The notes: a model not told the origin generated them from the letters alone. Positions 25,725-34,791 are shown, counted from the first letter of the stretch. The stretch: 64,000 bases of DNA from Paenibacillus andongensis (GCF_025369935.1 NZ_CP104467.1:5091001-5155000); one strand, 5' to 3'. Made by a program: numbers and translations.

Positions 25725-26786
25725 ATGAAAAGATATTTCCCCCTCCTTTTCTTTTGCTTTATTTTATCGGGATGCGCAAAAGAACAAATAATAGATCGGG
25801 TTAAGCTCATACAAAGTATGGGATATGACTTGCAAGGAAATACATTTAAGATGAGTGCCACCTATTCTGCATATGAAAAGAAAGCGAAATTGTTTTTGCT
25901 TGATGGAAAAGGTAAAACGTTAACTGAGGTACTTCCAATTTTCACTTCGCAATCGGATCGCCAGATTGCAATCGGTCAATTGCAGACATTAGTCATTAGT
26001 GAAAAAATAGCAAGAAGAGGAATTTCAGAGCTTGCCAACACCGTTGTTCGAGACCCCCTTATTAGTAATCGCTCTACACTTGTTTTATCAACTGATCAGG
26101 CTAGAGATATCTTAGCTGAAACTTTAAAATATCCACCCATCTATTTATCAAATCTGATCAAACAAAATATGGAGAACGGGAATACACCTTCCACAAATGG
26201 CCATATATTTCTTGACCAATACTTTGGAGAAGGCCAAGATGTTTTTTTGCCCATTTTGGTAAAAGACCCTAAAGGTGTTTTGCAAATGGATGGTGTAGGT
26301 GTTTTTCATGGTGATAAATTAAAGCTTTTGCTGACAAATCATAAAGGTTTATTCATTAAACTCCTTACAGACGATAAAGTCAACATCAAGAAAAGCACAT
26401 ATATCTTCAATAATGATCAAAACGAGCAAATTTCATTTAAAATTATTTACGCGAAACGAAAAATGATCGTACAAAATGAAAAAGCCTTAATCTCACTTAA
26501 GCTCGATATTGACCTCGGAAAATATCCAGTAACCTTAAAAGTTTTTGAAAACAACAACGATATGCTTGATTTAAAGAAACAAATCGAAAATAACTTAACA
26601 GCCGAAATTAAAGCCACGCTGGAAAATTTCCAAAAGAATCTTGTCGATCCCATTGGGATAGGCAATCTTCATAGATCTCGCCAACGGAATTGGAATGAGC
26701 AAAAATTTACTGCTCAAATTTACCCAAACATACAATTTGATGTGCAGACAGATGTTAGAATATTATCATTGGGAGTTGGACATTAG
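25725..26786 (+). CDS. Spore germination lipoprotein, Ger(x)C family
   Basis: A 353-residue germinant-receptor C subunit with a lipoprotein signal (lipobox LSGC, Cys about 17). It has the typical early block RVKLIQSMGYDLQGN and a C-terminal DPIGIGNLHRSRQRNW region. Starts 26 bases after the A-subunit gene and overlaps the B-subunit gene by one base, so all three are co-transcribed, presumably by the forespore sigma-G polymerase (established for the family). Confidence 0.93.
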   Translation: MKRYFPLLFFCFILSGCAKEQIIDRVKLIQSMGYDLQGNTFKMSATYSAYEKKAKLFLLDGKGKTLTEVLPIFTSQSDRQIAIGQLQTLVISEKIARRGISELANTVVRDPLISNRSTLVLSTDQARDILAETLKYPPIYLSNLIKQNMENGNTPSTNGHIFLDQYFGEGQDVFLPILVKDPKGVLQMDGVGVFHGDKLKLLLTNHKGLFIKLLTDDKVNIKKSTYIFNNDQNEQISFKIIYAKRKMIVQNEKALISLKLDIDLGKYPVTLKVFENNNDMLDLKKQIENNLTAEIKATLENFQKNLVDPIGIGNLHRSRQRNWNEQKFTAQIYPNIQFDVQTDVRILSLGVGH

Positions 26787-27898
26787 TGCAGAACGTGGTA
26801 AAGGAAAACTACTTGATCTCCGGTTTCTTTGTATTTTTCCTCATTCATGCTTCTATGGTCGGAGTTGGTGGCTTTAGTCTTCAACATTTAATTTTTGAAT
26901 TTGCAGGCAACGATGCTTGGATCTCCGTTCTTTTAATGGGATTAAGCCTTCATGTCATCATTTGGATGATATTTAAGATGCTTGGCCATCCAACCAAAGA
27001 TGTCATCGACTTACATCGCCTACTTTTTGGTAAATCCATTGGGAATGCCGTTTCTTTAGTGATGGTCGGATACTATTTTATACTGGCTCTAACGCTTTTT
27101 CGCAGCTTCATCGAAATCATACAAGTTTGGATGTTTCCAACCCTTAGAACCTGGATTCTGGCATTCCTATTCATCTGTATCATCTATTACATCGTTTCTG
27201 GAGGATTTCGAGTATTAGCCGGCTACTGTTTTTTCGGGGTTATTTTCTCGATGCTGATACCATTGTTACTGTACTTCAATATCCAATATGGACATGTTAT
27301 TCATATATTGCCTATACTTAATCATTCTATAAAAGATCTGCTCACGTCTCCTAAATACTCAGGCGTCATGTTTATGGGATTCGAAAGTTTACTCGTTTAT
27401 TTTCCATTTATAAAAGCCCCCGAGAAAAATGTAAAATGGGCTCATCTCGGTTTATTTTTAAGCACAATCAAGTACTCCTTACTAATGTTTGTAACCCTCA
27501 TATATTTTAGTCAGGGGTTATTAAGGCATACCTACTGGCCAACCTTGGTCATGATAAAAGTGATTGAGTTTTCACTTATTGCAAGGGTTGAATTTATTTT
27601 TATATCTATTTTGCTTATGATTATTATCCCCATGCTTTGTCTCTCGATTTGGAGCTGTACAAGAATTATAAAAAGAGTTACGAATCTTAAACCTTCATTG
27701 TCACTATTCTTTATCCTTATAGCATTCTTCCTGGCCACTCTTCCATTCAACGATCGCGTTGAGATCCACTGGTTAGGAAAAAATGTTGTTGAGATTGGAT
27801 TTTATTTTATTTATGGGTATATCCCGCTACTCTTTATCCTTCATCTAATTCGAAGCAAAATCTCACAGCAAAAATCAAAGACTGTACAACCTGAATAA
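26786..27898 (+). CDS. Spore germinant receptor B subunit (GerB, amino-acid-permease-like)
   Basis: A 370-residue integral membrane protein with about ten helices, belonging to the spore permease branch of the APC superfamily. Recognisable parts are FFLIHASMVGVGGFSLQH at the start and SVLLMGLSLHVIIWMIF following. It starts with GTG overlapping the TAG of the C-subunit gene (ATTAGTG), with GGGAG upstream. Binds or senses the nutrient germinant together with the A and C subunits. Confidence 0.94.
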   Translation: MQNVVKENYLISGFFVFFLIHASMVGVGGFSLQHLIFEFAGNDAWISVLLMGLSLHVIIWMIFKMLGHPTKDVIDLHRLLFGKSIGNAVSLVMVGYYFILALTLFRSFIEIIQVWMFPTLRTWILAFLFICIIYYIVSGGFRVLAGYCFFGVIFSMLIPLLLYFNIQYGHVIHILPILNHSIKDLLTSPKYSGVMFMGFESLLVYFPFIKAPEKNVKWAHLGLFLSTIKYSLLMFVTLIYFSQGLLRHTYWPTLVMIKVIEFSLIARVEFIFISILLMIIIPMLCLSIWSCTRIIKRVTNLKPSLSLFFILIAFFLATLPFNDRVEIHWLGKNVVEIGFYFIYGYIPLLFILHLIRSKISQQKSKTVQPE

Positions 27899-27903
27899 CA
27901 AGA

Positions 27904-27939
27904 AAACCAGCCAAACATGAATGCATGTTGGACTGGTTT
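27904..27939. terminator. Bidirectional terminator between gerB-like and MFS genes
   Basis: AAACCAGCCAAACATG and CATGTTGGACTGGTTT form an imperfect 15-bp stem between two convergent genes, with A/T-rich sequence on both sides. Confidence 0.65.
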
Positions 27940-27960
27940 ATTACGCTATCGTTTTATCAC

Positions 27961-29337
27961 TCATGCCCTCTGTGGTTTTCTTAATGTCAATCGGAGGTAA
28001 CCGAATGAGCAACCGATGGATAACACTACAACAACTGCCAATCCCCAATAGATGTTGCTAAAAGCACTTGCTAGCGGAAGGTTCTTCTGCCAAACAAGGG
28101 CACTAGCTGTCATAGCAATTCCAAAAGCGCCGCTAAAAAATTGGAGAAGCTGAAACAGACCGAGACCAGATCCAATCTGTGAAGGCAGTAGGATTCTAGA
28201 CATTTCATTGGATACACTGCTATTTATGATAGTGAAACTTACACTCATTAACATGTAAATCAACATGATCGAAATAAAAGAAGTTCCTTCGAACAAGGCG
28301 AACAAAATAACAGAAACGAGAAGAAACAACGGAAGAATCCTGATAATAGAGTTGTTCCCGCGCGTATCAATGAAACGTCCGACCCGCCTGGAAACGAACA
28401 TAGCCAATATCGAACCTGGGAAAATCACAAGTCCCGCTTGAATAGCGCTTAGGCCATACTGTTTAACTAGGATTTGTGGCATTAGGAATAGTGTTGCAAA
28501 GCTGCAGAGATACGCTGCGATTCCGACTGCTCCTAGTATGAGAAAAGACCGATTTAGGAATAGTGATGGGAGTACGAAAGGCTCCTTAACCGATCGAATG
28601 CGAACGATAAATAAAGCTAATGCTATAAGCCCAACCATCAGCGTGATCCATGAGTGGTTGGTTAAGAAAAGAAGAAGTCCTGTCGTTCCAATGCCAATAA
28701 ATAGTGCGCCTAGGGCGTCAAAAGACCCTTTACGCGGCTCCTCCTTAGGTATGAGAACAACAAAAAAAGGCACTAACAGCAATGTAATGGCAGTCACGAC
28801 GAACAAAATATGCCAGCCCAGATATTCAACAATGGCTCCACCGACGACCGGACCTAAACCAAGACCGAGCGATACGGAAGACATGATCAGAGCCATTGCC
28901 TTACCCCGTCGCTCAATCGGAACATACCGGGAAATCAAGTTTAGGGACAAGGCAGGGATTGAACCTGCGCCAGATGCTTGCAGAATTCGGACGATTAGCA
29001 GCATGATAAAATTGTGAGTGAACAATCCGGCGATTGCCGCAAGGCTGAGAAACAATATGCCTATAATAAAGAGCCTTCGGATTGGAATGAAATCGGATAT
29101 TCGGCTATACGTAATGGATGCCATTGCGAAAACAATGGAATATCCCGTCACAATCCATGAAGTAGATGAAGCAGACAGATGAAAGTCTTTTGAAACAGTA
29201 GGTAAAGCCAAATTAAACATCATCGTGTTCATGATGACGAGTACGATCGTTATACCGAGTAGAAGGGTAACCACACCTTCTTTCATAACACCCTGATCTT
29301 TTGCAGGGCCAGAAATGTTCTCTATCTTAAACGTCAC
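27961..29337 (-). CDS. MFS drug-efflux transporter, DHA2-like
   Basis: A 458-residue transporter with about 14 helices. Motif-like stretches are RISDFIPIRRLFIIG (motif A) and RGKAMALIMSSVSLGLGLGPVVGG (motif C region), which place it among drug:H+ antiporters like TetL/QacA. Translation starts at GTG 29337, preceded by GAGGAGGG. It is divergent from a TetR regulator whose apparent operator lies in its promoter. Substrate unknown. Confidence 0.88.
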   Translation of the reverse strand: MTFKIENISGPAKDQGVMKEGVVTLLLGITIVLVIMNTMMFNLALPTVSKDFHLSASSTSWIVTGYSIVFAMASITYSRISDFIPIRRLFIIGILFLSLAAIAGLFTHNFIMLLIVRILQASGAGSIPALSLNLISRYVPIERRGKAMALIMSSVSLGLGLGPVVGGAIVEYLGWHILFVVTAITLLLVPFFVVLIPKEEPRKGSFDALGALFIGIGTTGLLLFLTNHSWITLMVGLIALALFIVRIRSVKEPFVLPSLFLNRSFLILGAVGIAAYLCSFATLFLMPQILVKQYGLSAIQAGLVIFPGSILAMFVSRRVGRFIDTRGNNSIIRILPLFLLVSVILFALFEGTSFISIMLIYMLMSVSFTIINSSVSNEMSRILLPSQIGSGLGLFQLLQFFSGAFGIAMTASALVWQKNLPLASAFSNIYWGLAVVVVLSIGCSFGYLRLTLRKPQRA

Positions 29338-29389
29338 TGTTTACCCTCCTCAAGCTTTATTCTTATATATGCCCCAAATATGATAATTA

Positions 29390-29419
29390 ACTATACGTTA
29401 TTTAAGAATGATCAGTCAA
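29390..29419 (-). promoter_or_regulatory. MFS promoter with embedded TetR operator
   Basis: On the minus strand TTGACT (29419-29414), an 18-bp spacer and TATAGT (29395-29390). The spacer and its edge contain GACTGATCATTCTTAAATAA, which recurs in the other divergent promoter at 29503-29523 with 19 of 21 matches. Confidence 0.75.
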
Positions 29420-29501
29420 CTATAATATTTGGTTTTGAGGATAAAATATTGGCTTTTAGACGCCCTATTGATCGATTTCAAAAGAATATTAGCCATTATT
29501 T

Positions 29502-29530
29502 TTGACTAATTATTCTTAAATAATTATACT
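29502..29530 (+). promoter_or_regulatory. TetR-gene promoter with embedded operator
   Basis: TTGACT (29502-29507), a 17-bp spacer and TATACT (29525-29530). The operator copy GACTAATTATTCTTAAATAA fills the spacer, so the regulator should block RNA polymerase at both promoters. Confidence 0.75.
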
Positions 29531-29550
29531 ATCCTTAAGGAGGTTATCTT

Positions 29551-30132
29551 ATGCCCAGACCGAAAGAATTTGATCAGGAACTCGCATTAGATAAAGCCAT
29601 GGAGCTATTCTGGCGGCAAGGCTACGAAAGAACTTCTATTCAAGACCTCGTGGAACAGACAGGTGTCCACCGCGGGAGCCTGTACGATACGTTCGGAGAC
29701 AAAAATCAATTTTTCTTGACCTGCCTGGATCGGTTCCGTCAAGTTTCCAACCATAGAATCTTTTCCATCTTAGAGGAACCCGGTTCTCCCAAAGAGGTGC
29801 TTTCCCATTTCTTTGATAGGGTGATCGACAGTGCTTTGGGTAACGGAACCCAGCGAAGGGGATGTTTTATAGCAAATACGGCCATGGAGCGGGCAGCAAC
29901 CGAACCCGGCATCGCAAGTAGGGTTGAAGCTTATAACCTCGATATGGAATCCCGATTTTATCATTTTCTGCTGAAAGCGCAAAAAGACGGAAAAATGAAG
30001 CTCCACCATACACTACGCGAGCTTTCACGGTTTTTGGTTAATACGCGCAACGGCCTTTATGTCATGGGCAAAACTGCTTCCGATCGGCAATCTCTGCAGG
30101 ATGCAGTGAATGTAGCCTTATCTATTTTGTAA
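29551..30132 (+). CDS. TetR/AcrR-family repressor
   Basis: A 193-residue repressor. The N-terminal HTH (MPRPKEFDQELALDKAMELF, then YERTSIQDLVEQTGVHRGSLYDTFGDK) matches the AcrR-type group that includes PA2196/ComR-like regulators. The remainder is the helical ligand pocket and dimer interface. An AAGGAGG site precedes the ATG. Probable autorepressor and repressor of the divergent MFS exporter. Confidence 0.93.
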   Translation: MPRPKEFDQELALDKAMELFWRQGYERTSIQDLVEQTGVHRGSLYDTFGDKNQFFLTCLDRFRQVSNHRIFSILEEPGSPKEVLSHFFDRVIDSALGNGTQRRGCFIANTAMERAATEPGIASRVEAYNLDMESRFYHFLLKAQKDGKMKLHHTLRELSRFLVNTRNGLYVMGKTASDRQSLQDAVNVALSIL

Positions 30133-30176
30133 TTCGAGAACCGCCAGCTATAAGTTTCTCATAGCTCAAATTATTC

Positions 30177-30204
30177 GAAAGTCGCCTATTGCGACTTTCT
30201 TTTT
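30177..30204 (+). terminator. Terminator of the TetR gene
   Basis: GAAAGTCGC pairs with GCGACTTTC around CTATT and is followed by TTTTT. Confidence 0.85.
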
Positions 30205-30398
30205 GGTTAGGACCAACATATTAAATAATCACTCCTCTCAGCCGAAACTCCCCCTTAAGTATTGGAGCTTCCCCGACTTTAGTACAGCTTCCATAACCGT
30301 CGGCGGTCCGTTTTCGTAGAAGTTCGAAGACGCTACAATAAAGACATAAGAACGAAGCAGACATCCAAAATGCTTACATTTGAGAGGAGATTTATACA

Positions 30399-30596
30399 AT
30401 GAACAAATTATTCAGATCCACTACAGACAGTAAATTTACCGGCCTATGCGGAGGACTTGCAGAATGGCTAGGAGTTAATTCAACCATTATTCGTCTAATC
30501 GTTGTTTTGGCAGCTCTTTGCAGCTTTGGAACCGTCATGCTGCTTTACTTTATCGGCAGTATCCTTGTCCCGAAGATGCCTTATAGCCACATATAA
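30399..30596 (+). CDS. PspC-domain protein
   Basis: A 65-residue protein with the PspC signature FTGLCGGLAEWLGV, followed by TIIRLIVVLAALCSFG and a hydrophobic stretch LLYFIGSILVPKMP. In many bacteria PspC domains take part in envelope-stress responses; stand-alone short versions like this are common in bacilli. An AGAGGAG site precedes the ATG. Monocistronic. Confidence 0.92.
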   Translation: MNKLFRSTTDSKFTGLCGGLAEWLGVNSTIIRLIVVLAALCSFGTVMLLYFIGSILVPKMPYSHI

Positions 30597-30608
30597 TGCT
30601 TGAAATGC

Positions 30609-30640
30609 AAAAAATCCAGCCTATAAAGGGTTGGATTTTC
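30609..30640. terminator. Bidirectional terminator (PspC gene / hutH)
   Basis: AAAATCCAGCC and GGGTTGGATTTT pair around TATAAA between two convergent genes. The minus-strand reading is followed by TTTTTT, the plus-strand reading by T-rich sequence. Confidence 0.75.
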
Positions 30641-30714
30641 GCTTTTATTATGGTTATTAACACTCGGTGGATGAGCAATAGTCCGTAGGGCTGCGCCACG
30701 GGAACCCAACAAAT

Positions 30715-32256
30715 TTATAGAATCGTTGTAATTGCTGCCAATTCAGCCGCAAGATCTGTCTCTTGTAGCATAGAAGTTACTTTCTTGATGTCGTAAGACA
30801 GGACTCTATCTTTCTCCAAAAATGGTACCTGTTCACGACATTTGGCATAAATCCACTTAGTCCCTTTGCCTAGATGCTCGGGATTGCGATAGTCGATAGC
30901 TTGAGAAGCACATAATAGTTCAATGGCGATAACGGAATACGCATTTTCCACAATTTGCTTCGCTTTTCGGGCTCCAATCGTCCCCATGCTTACGTGATCC
31001 TCTTGATTGCCTGAAGATGGAATGGAATCGACACTTGCTGGATGAGCTAAAGATTTATTTTCGGACACCACTGAAGCAGCGGCATATTGCGCAATCATAA
31101 ACCCAGATTGAAGACCGCCATGTTTCGTCAAAAAGGGCGGCAAATCACCATTTAACTGCGGATTTACTAAGCGCTCGATCCTTCTTTCGGATATATTGGC
31201 CAATTCTGATATACAGATGGATAAAAAGTCCATGGCCAAGGCGATCGGCTGTCCATGAAAATTGCCGCCAGAGATCACCCTCTCTTGCTCCTCGAAGATG
31301 AGTGGATTATCCGTAACGGAATTAATCTCCACCTCGATTTTTTCCACGACATACGAAAGAGCATCACGACTCGCTCCATGCACCTGTGGGATGCAGCGAA
31401 GAGAGTAGGCATCCTGCACCCTTAATTCCCCTTGATTTGTCATCAATTGGCTTCCCATCGTCAGTCTTCTTATATTTTCAGCAACCTGCAGTTGGCCTTT
31501 GTGCGGTCTAATTTCATGCGTTTGCGCATCGAAAGCGTCTCTAATCCCCCTTAAGGCCTCGCAGCTTAATGCTCCTGTCGCATCCGCCCATTTCGCCAAA
31601 TTCAAAGCGTCATAACACGCTATTGCCCCTACCGCGGTCATGACTTGGGTGCCATTAATTAACGCCAATCCTTCTTTAGCTTCTAAGGGGATCGTTTGTA
31701 TGCCCGCCAATTTCATAGCCATTCCGCCATCCATACGCCGACCTTCATAGACAGCCTCTCCTTCTCCAAATATGACTAACGCCACATGAGACAAAGGAGC
31801 CAAATCGCCGCTGGCGCCAAGCGAGCCTTTCTCTGGAACGACCGGAACGACATCCTTGTTCAGCATATCGATCATGGTTTGGACAACCTCAAGCCGGATA
31901 CCTGAGTAACCTAACGAAAGCGATTTGATTCGAAGCAGCATAATCGCCCTAACGACTTCATCTGGCAATGCAAGACCTATTCCGCAAGCATGACTGCGAA
32001 TGAGATTTGCCTGGAGTTCTTTGGTATCTTCATTTGAAATATAAGTATCACTGAATTTACCGAATCCTGTAGTAAGTCCATAAACCGTTTTTTTCTCTCG
32101 GAGGAGCTTTTCCACATAACTTCTGCTGCGATTAATTTTTTCTATACTTGTATGATTCAAAGCCACCTTAGCCTTGTTTCGAGAAACTTCAATGATATCT
32201 TTTAATGTTAATGTTACTCCGCTGCCTACTAAGATTTCTGTCTTTAATGTTTGCAT
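30715..32256 (-). CDS. hutH: Histidine ammonia-lyase
   Basis: A 513-residue enzyme converting L-histidine to urocanate and ammonia, the first step of histidine use. The electrophilic MIO cofactor forms from Ala148-Ser149-Gly150 (GASGDLAPLSH); VYGLTTGFG (58-66) and GGNFHGQP are further active-site parts. The ATG at 32256 has GAGGAGAG upstream. It lies downstream of hutP with an attenuator between. The usual hutU, hutI, hutG and hutM genes do not follow; a terminator and an unrelated gene do. Confidence 0.96.
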   Translation of the reverse strand: MQTLKTEILVGSGVTLTLKDIIEVSRNKAKVALNHTSIEKINRSRSYVEKLLREKKTVYGLTTGFGKFSDTYISNEDTKELQANLIRSHACGIGLALPDEVVRAIMLLRIKSLSLGYSGIRLEVVQTMIDMLNKDVVPVVPEKGSLGASGDLAPLSHVALVIFGEGEAVYEGRRMDGGMAMKLAGIQTIPLEAKEGLALINGTQVMTAVGAIACYDALNLAKWADATGALSCEALRGIRDAFDAQTHEIRPHKGQLQVAENIRRLTMGSQLMTNQGELRVQDAYSLRCIPQVHGASRDALSYVVEKIEVEINSVTDNPLIFEEQERVISGGNFHGQPIALAMDFLSICISELANISERRIERLVNPQLNGDLPPFLTKHGGLQSGFMIAQYAAASVVSENKSLAHPASVDSIPSSGNQEDHVSMGTIGARKAKQIVENAYSVIAIELLCASQAIDYRNPEHLGKGTKWIYAKCREQVPFLEKDRVLSYDIKKVTSMLQETDLAAELAAITTIL

Positions 32257-32286
32257 GATAATCTCTCCTCGTATGAAAAAATAAAA

Positions 32287-32319
32287 AGGAGCCAATACCA
32301 AATAAAGGTATCGGCTCCT
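32287..32319 (-). terminator. hutH leader terminator (HutP-controlled attenuator)
   Basis: On the minus strand AGGAGCCGATACC pairs with GGTATTGGCTCCT (one G-T pair) around TTTATTT, followed by TTTTTAT. It lies between hutP and hutH. UAG triplets (32337-35, 32327-25, 32320-18) run into its 5' arm, as expected where HutP binds to prevent hairpin formation. Confidence 0.9.
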
Positions 32320-32394
32320 AAATCACTAAATTTACTATAGCCTGGTTTATATTATTAAATTCACTTCCATTGTTCCATGTGCAAAGAATAGTCA

Positions 32395-32419
32395 CTAGTC
32401 ACTAAATATCTAATATCTA
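32395..32419 (-). promoter_or_regulatory. HutP RNA-binding site in the hutP-hutH interval
   Basis: Four UAG triplets on the minus strand at 32419-17 (the hutP stop codon itself), 32412-10, 32404-02 and 32397-95, separated by 4, 5 and 4 bases. Regularly spaced UAG triplets are the recognition pattern of HutP hexamers loaded with histidine and Mg2+. Confidence 0.75.
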
Positions 32420-32878
32420 AATATGATTAAATCCGTAGCCAAAGGCTTCATGCTCAAAACCCTTTTTCGGAGCACCAATGGTTCCATAAATGGATACAGC
32501 GATCCACTCTCCGCCTTGCTCAGAAGATTCTCCTAACTTCCCGCGAACAATGGAAAATGTCAGCCCTACGGTCCGTAAAATATCACCGAACTGTACCATA
32601 CCTCTGCCAACTCCCTGAAGAGCTTCAATGATAGCATGGTATAAAGCGTGGACTTCGTGATAAATATCTTTGTTAATAATATGATTGTTTTTAGCCGTCG
32701 TTTCTATGGCTGCGATAACTTTGTTTAAATCCATTGCTCCAACCTTACCTACAACGTAACGATAGCCTTTTTCTTTCAACTCATTTTCAACGGCATCATT
32801 CCATGAGTGATCCTTCAAAACTGCTAATAACATCGACAATTTACCAATCGGAAAAGATGTCTTTTCTGGACTCGTCAT
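32417..32878 (-). CDS. hutP: HutP, histidine-dependent antitermination RNA-binding protein
   Basis: A 153-residue protein matching HutP throughout: IGKLSMLLAVLKDHSWNDAV at the start, and IVRGKLGESSEQGGEWIAVS followed by IYGTIGAPKKGFEHEAFGYG at the end. The latter contains histidine- and Mg-binding positions of the family. When histidine is present HutP binds UAG-rich leader RNA and prevents termination upstream of hutH. GGGGGAG precedes the ATG. It also appears to have its own HutP-type attenuated leader (33066-33143). Confidence 0.95.
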   Translation of the reverse strand: MTSPEKTSFPIGKLSMLLAVLKDHSWNDAVENELKEKGYRYVVGKVGAMDLNKVIAAIETTAKNNHIINKDIYHEVHALYHAIIEALQGVGRGMVQFGDILRTVGLTFSIVRGKLGESSEQGGEWIAVSIYGTIGAPKKGFEHEAFGYGFNHI

Positions 32879-33065
32879 TGGATCTCCCCCTACAATTCTT
32901 ATTTCATACTATTTAGATCAAACACATCACCGAGTTTATTGCCTTCAAAATTATTAAACGGGCAAGACTTTCATGCAGCCAGAAGGAGATAACGCTTACA
33001 TCCCTAATCATAAATGCAAACCTGTACTTTATTTTCTGTTCCTTTTATTCCAATAAAAAAATAAA

Positions 33066-33125
33066 AAGATCGCGTTAAAAGTATGAAGATACTTATCGTA
33101 TCCCAAATACTTTAGCCCCGATCTT
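33066..33125 (-). terminator. hutP leader terminator, second attenuator
   Basis: On the minus strand the outer arms AAGATCG and CGATCTT pair; inside them AAAGTAT pairs with ATACTTT and GATAC with GTATC, forming a long three-part hairpin. TTTTATTTTTTTATT follows. It lies between the hutP promoter and gene. Confidence 0.8.
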
Positions 33126-33143
33126 CTAAATAACTAATTTCTA
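33126..33143 (-). promoter_or_regulatory. Second HutP-type UAG array in the hutP leader
   Basis: UAG triplets on the minus strand at 33143-41, 33136-34 and 33128-26, separated by 4 and 5 bases, the same spacing as the hutH leader. The last triplet abuts the terminator's 5' arm. Confidence 0.65.
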
Positions 33144-33164
33144 AACGATTGAACACTTAAATGA

Positions 33165-33193
33165 AATATAACATGGTAGGTGATGGTTGTCAA
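33165..33193 (-). promoter_or_regulatory. hutP promoter
   Basis: On the minus strand TTGACA (33193-33188), a 17-bp spacer and TATATT (33170-33165): a near-consensus sigma-A promoter. The predicted transcript starts about 15 bases before the UAG array. Confidence 0.8.
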
Positions 33194-33231
33194 TGAACGG
33201 AAAGTCTTCTTTTTTGTAATCCTCCTTTATA

Positions 33232-34635
33232 TTAAGCAGCTCTTCGAGCTGGTTCTTTAACAGTTCTGCGTGCCGGCAGAAACCAGAGGAGCACAACAAC
33301 GAGAGCCGCTGTTATAAATATGACTGAACCCATGATTGATACTGAAATGGCGTGTGCAAATTGTTGTTTTATTGGTGACGCCGATCGGTTTACTGTCTCA
33401 AAAACGGTAATAAGAATAGCCAAGCCCATCGAACAACCCGTTTGTTGTGCGACATTGATAAGACCTGACGCGGCACCCGAATCTCCTGAATCTACGCCAG
33501 ATAAACCAAAAGACGTTAACGGTTGAAATATCATCCCTGCGCCCATCCCCATAATGATAAACGGAACGAAGATTTGCGGAAAGAACTGAGAATCTACTGA
33601 GATTTGGCTCAACCAACCCGTTCCTATCATTGCAATGATCAGGCCGGTAATGAGCACCTTTAAATTTCCAAACCGGGTTATCAACCAAGGCATGAGATAC
33701 ATCATCCCGAACTGCACAACCGTGAAAGGCAGAAACGCAAGCCCTGCTTCAAAAGAGCTAAATCCAAGTATATTTTGTAAAAATTGCGGGATAAAGAAAA
33801 ACAATGAAAAATTGCCGCACAAAAACAGAAACCTTCCGAGATATGCCCCCGACCGCTGACGGCTTGAAAACAAACGGAGCGGTGTAATGGGTTGCTTCGC
33901 ACGAGCTTCGATAAACACGAATGTCACTAACAATGCAGCACCCAACAGAAGTGAAATCAATGTCTCTCTATTCCCCCATCCATGAGCTGCCGCCTGTACA
34001 AAACCGAATACCAGTGCCGTTATTCCGATAACGGATGTCAACGCCCCCATTAGATCAAAGCGCCCCGTGTTTTTCTCCGTTTCCTTTAAATATCGCGGCA
34101 CCATAACGAGCAAGGCAATACCAATGGGTACGTTGATAAACATCCCTACACGCCAAGTAATTAAATCCGTCAGTACGCCACCAAGGATGAGACCAATACT
34201 GCCGCCTGCTCCAGATACTGCACTGTAAATGGCGATCGCTTTTGTACGCTCTTTGGCTTCTACAAAAGTCACCGACAATAATGCGAGCGTAGATGGAGTT
34301 GCTATTGCTGCCGCAAGGCCCTGCAAGGCACGAGTAATAATCAGAAATTCCGCTGATTGTCCCAAACCAACCATGATAGAGGCAAGCGTAAATAACGCAA
34401 TACCAACACTAAACATTCTCCTTCTCCCCAAGATATCCCCCGCCCGGGCACCTAGCAGCAAGAAACCCCCAAAAGCCAAAATATAGGCATTCTGCAGCCA
34501 TGTCAAATTGGTTGTCGATATATGAAGTGTACGACCAATTTCTGGCAACGCCGTTACCATGATGGATGAATCGAGTACAACCATTAGTTGACATGCAATG
34601 ATAATGGTTAAAATAATTTGTTTGGACTGATGCAT
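33232..34635 (-). CDS. MFS drug-efflux transporter, DHA2 (EmrB/QacA) family
   Basis: A 467-residue transporter with 14 predicted helices. Signatures include VVLDSSIMVTALPEIGRTL near the start (DHA2 motif D1), GDILGRRRMFSVG (motif A) and VSGAGGSIGLILGGVLTD (motif C), so it is a drug:H+ antiporter. An AAGGAG site precedes the ATG. Divergent from a TetR regulator, which likely represses it. Substrate unknown. Confidence 0.92.
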   Translation of the reverse strand: MHQSKQIILTIIIACQLMVVLDSSIMVTALPEIGRTLHISTTNLTWLQNAYILAFGGFLLLGARAGDILGRRRMFSVGIALFTLASIMVGLGQSAEFLIITRALQGLAAAIATPSTLALLSVTFVEAKERTKAIAIYSAVSGAGGSIGLILGGVLTDLITWRVGMFINVPIGIALLVMVPRYLKETEKNTGRFDLMGALTSVIGITALVFGFVQAAAHGWGNRETLISLLLGAALLVTFVFIEARAKQPITPLRLFSSRQRSGAYLGRFLFLCGNFSLFFFIPQFLQNILGFSSFEAGLAFLPFTVVQFGMMYLMPWLITRFGNLKVLITGLIIAMIGTGWLSQISVDSQFFPQIFVPFIIMGMGAGMIFQPLTSFGLSGVDSGDSGAASGLINVAQQTGCSMGLAILITVFETVNRSASPIKQQFAHAISVSIMGSVIFITAALVVVLLWFLPARRTVKEPARRAA

Positions 34636-34791
34636 GCTGTTCGCCTCTCCTTCTCAAATGCTTGATTTGAACTATAGCACACAACATATCCAAAGTAAAC
34701 ACTTTATGCATATTTTGTCTATCTTATTTTTTGTGTATTTTATTTTATGAATTATGTATAATAAGTAGGAGAGTTGGTGGGAGGGTTTCTA

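Noticed and set aside
24072..28000. Whole sporulation or mobile island around the germinant receptor
   Set aside because: Only the three germinant-receptor genes are present; there is no integrase, attachment repeat or tRNA gene at the borders.
33066..33143. T-box leader before hutP
   Set aside because: There is no T-box consensus (TGGNACCGCG) or specifier loop; the regular UAG triplets fit HutP better.
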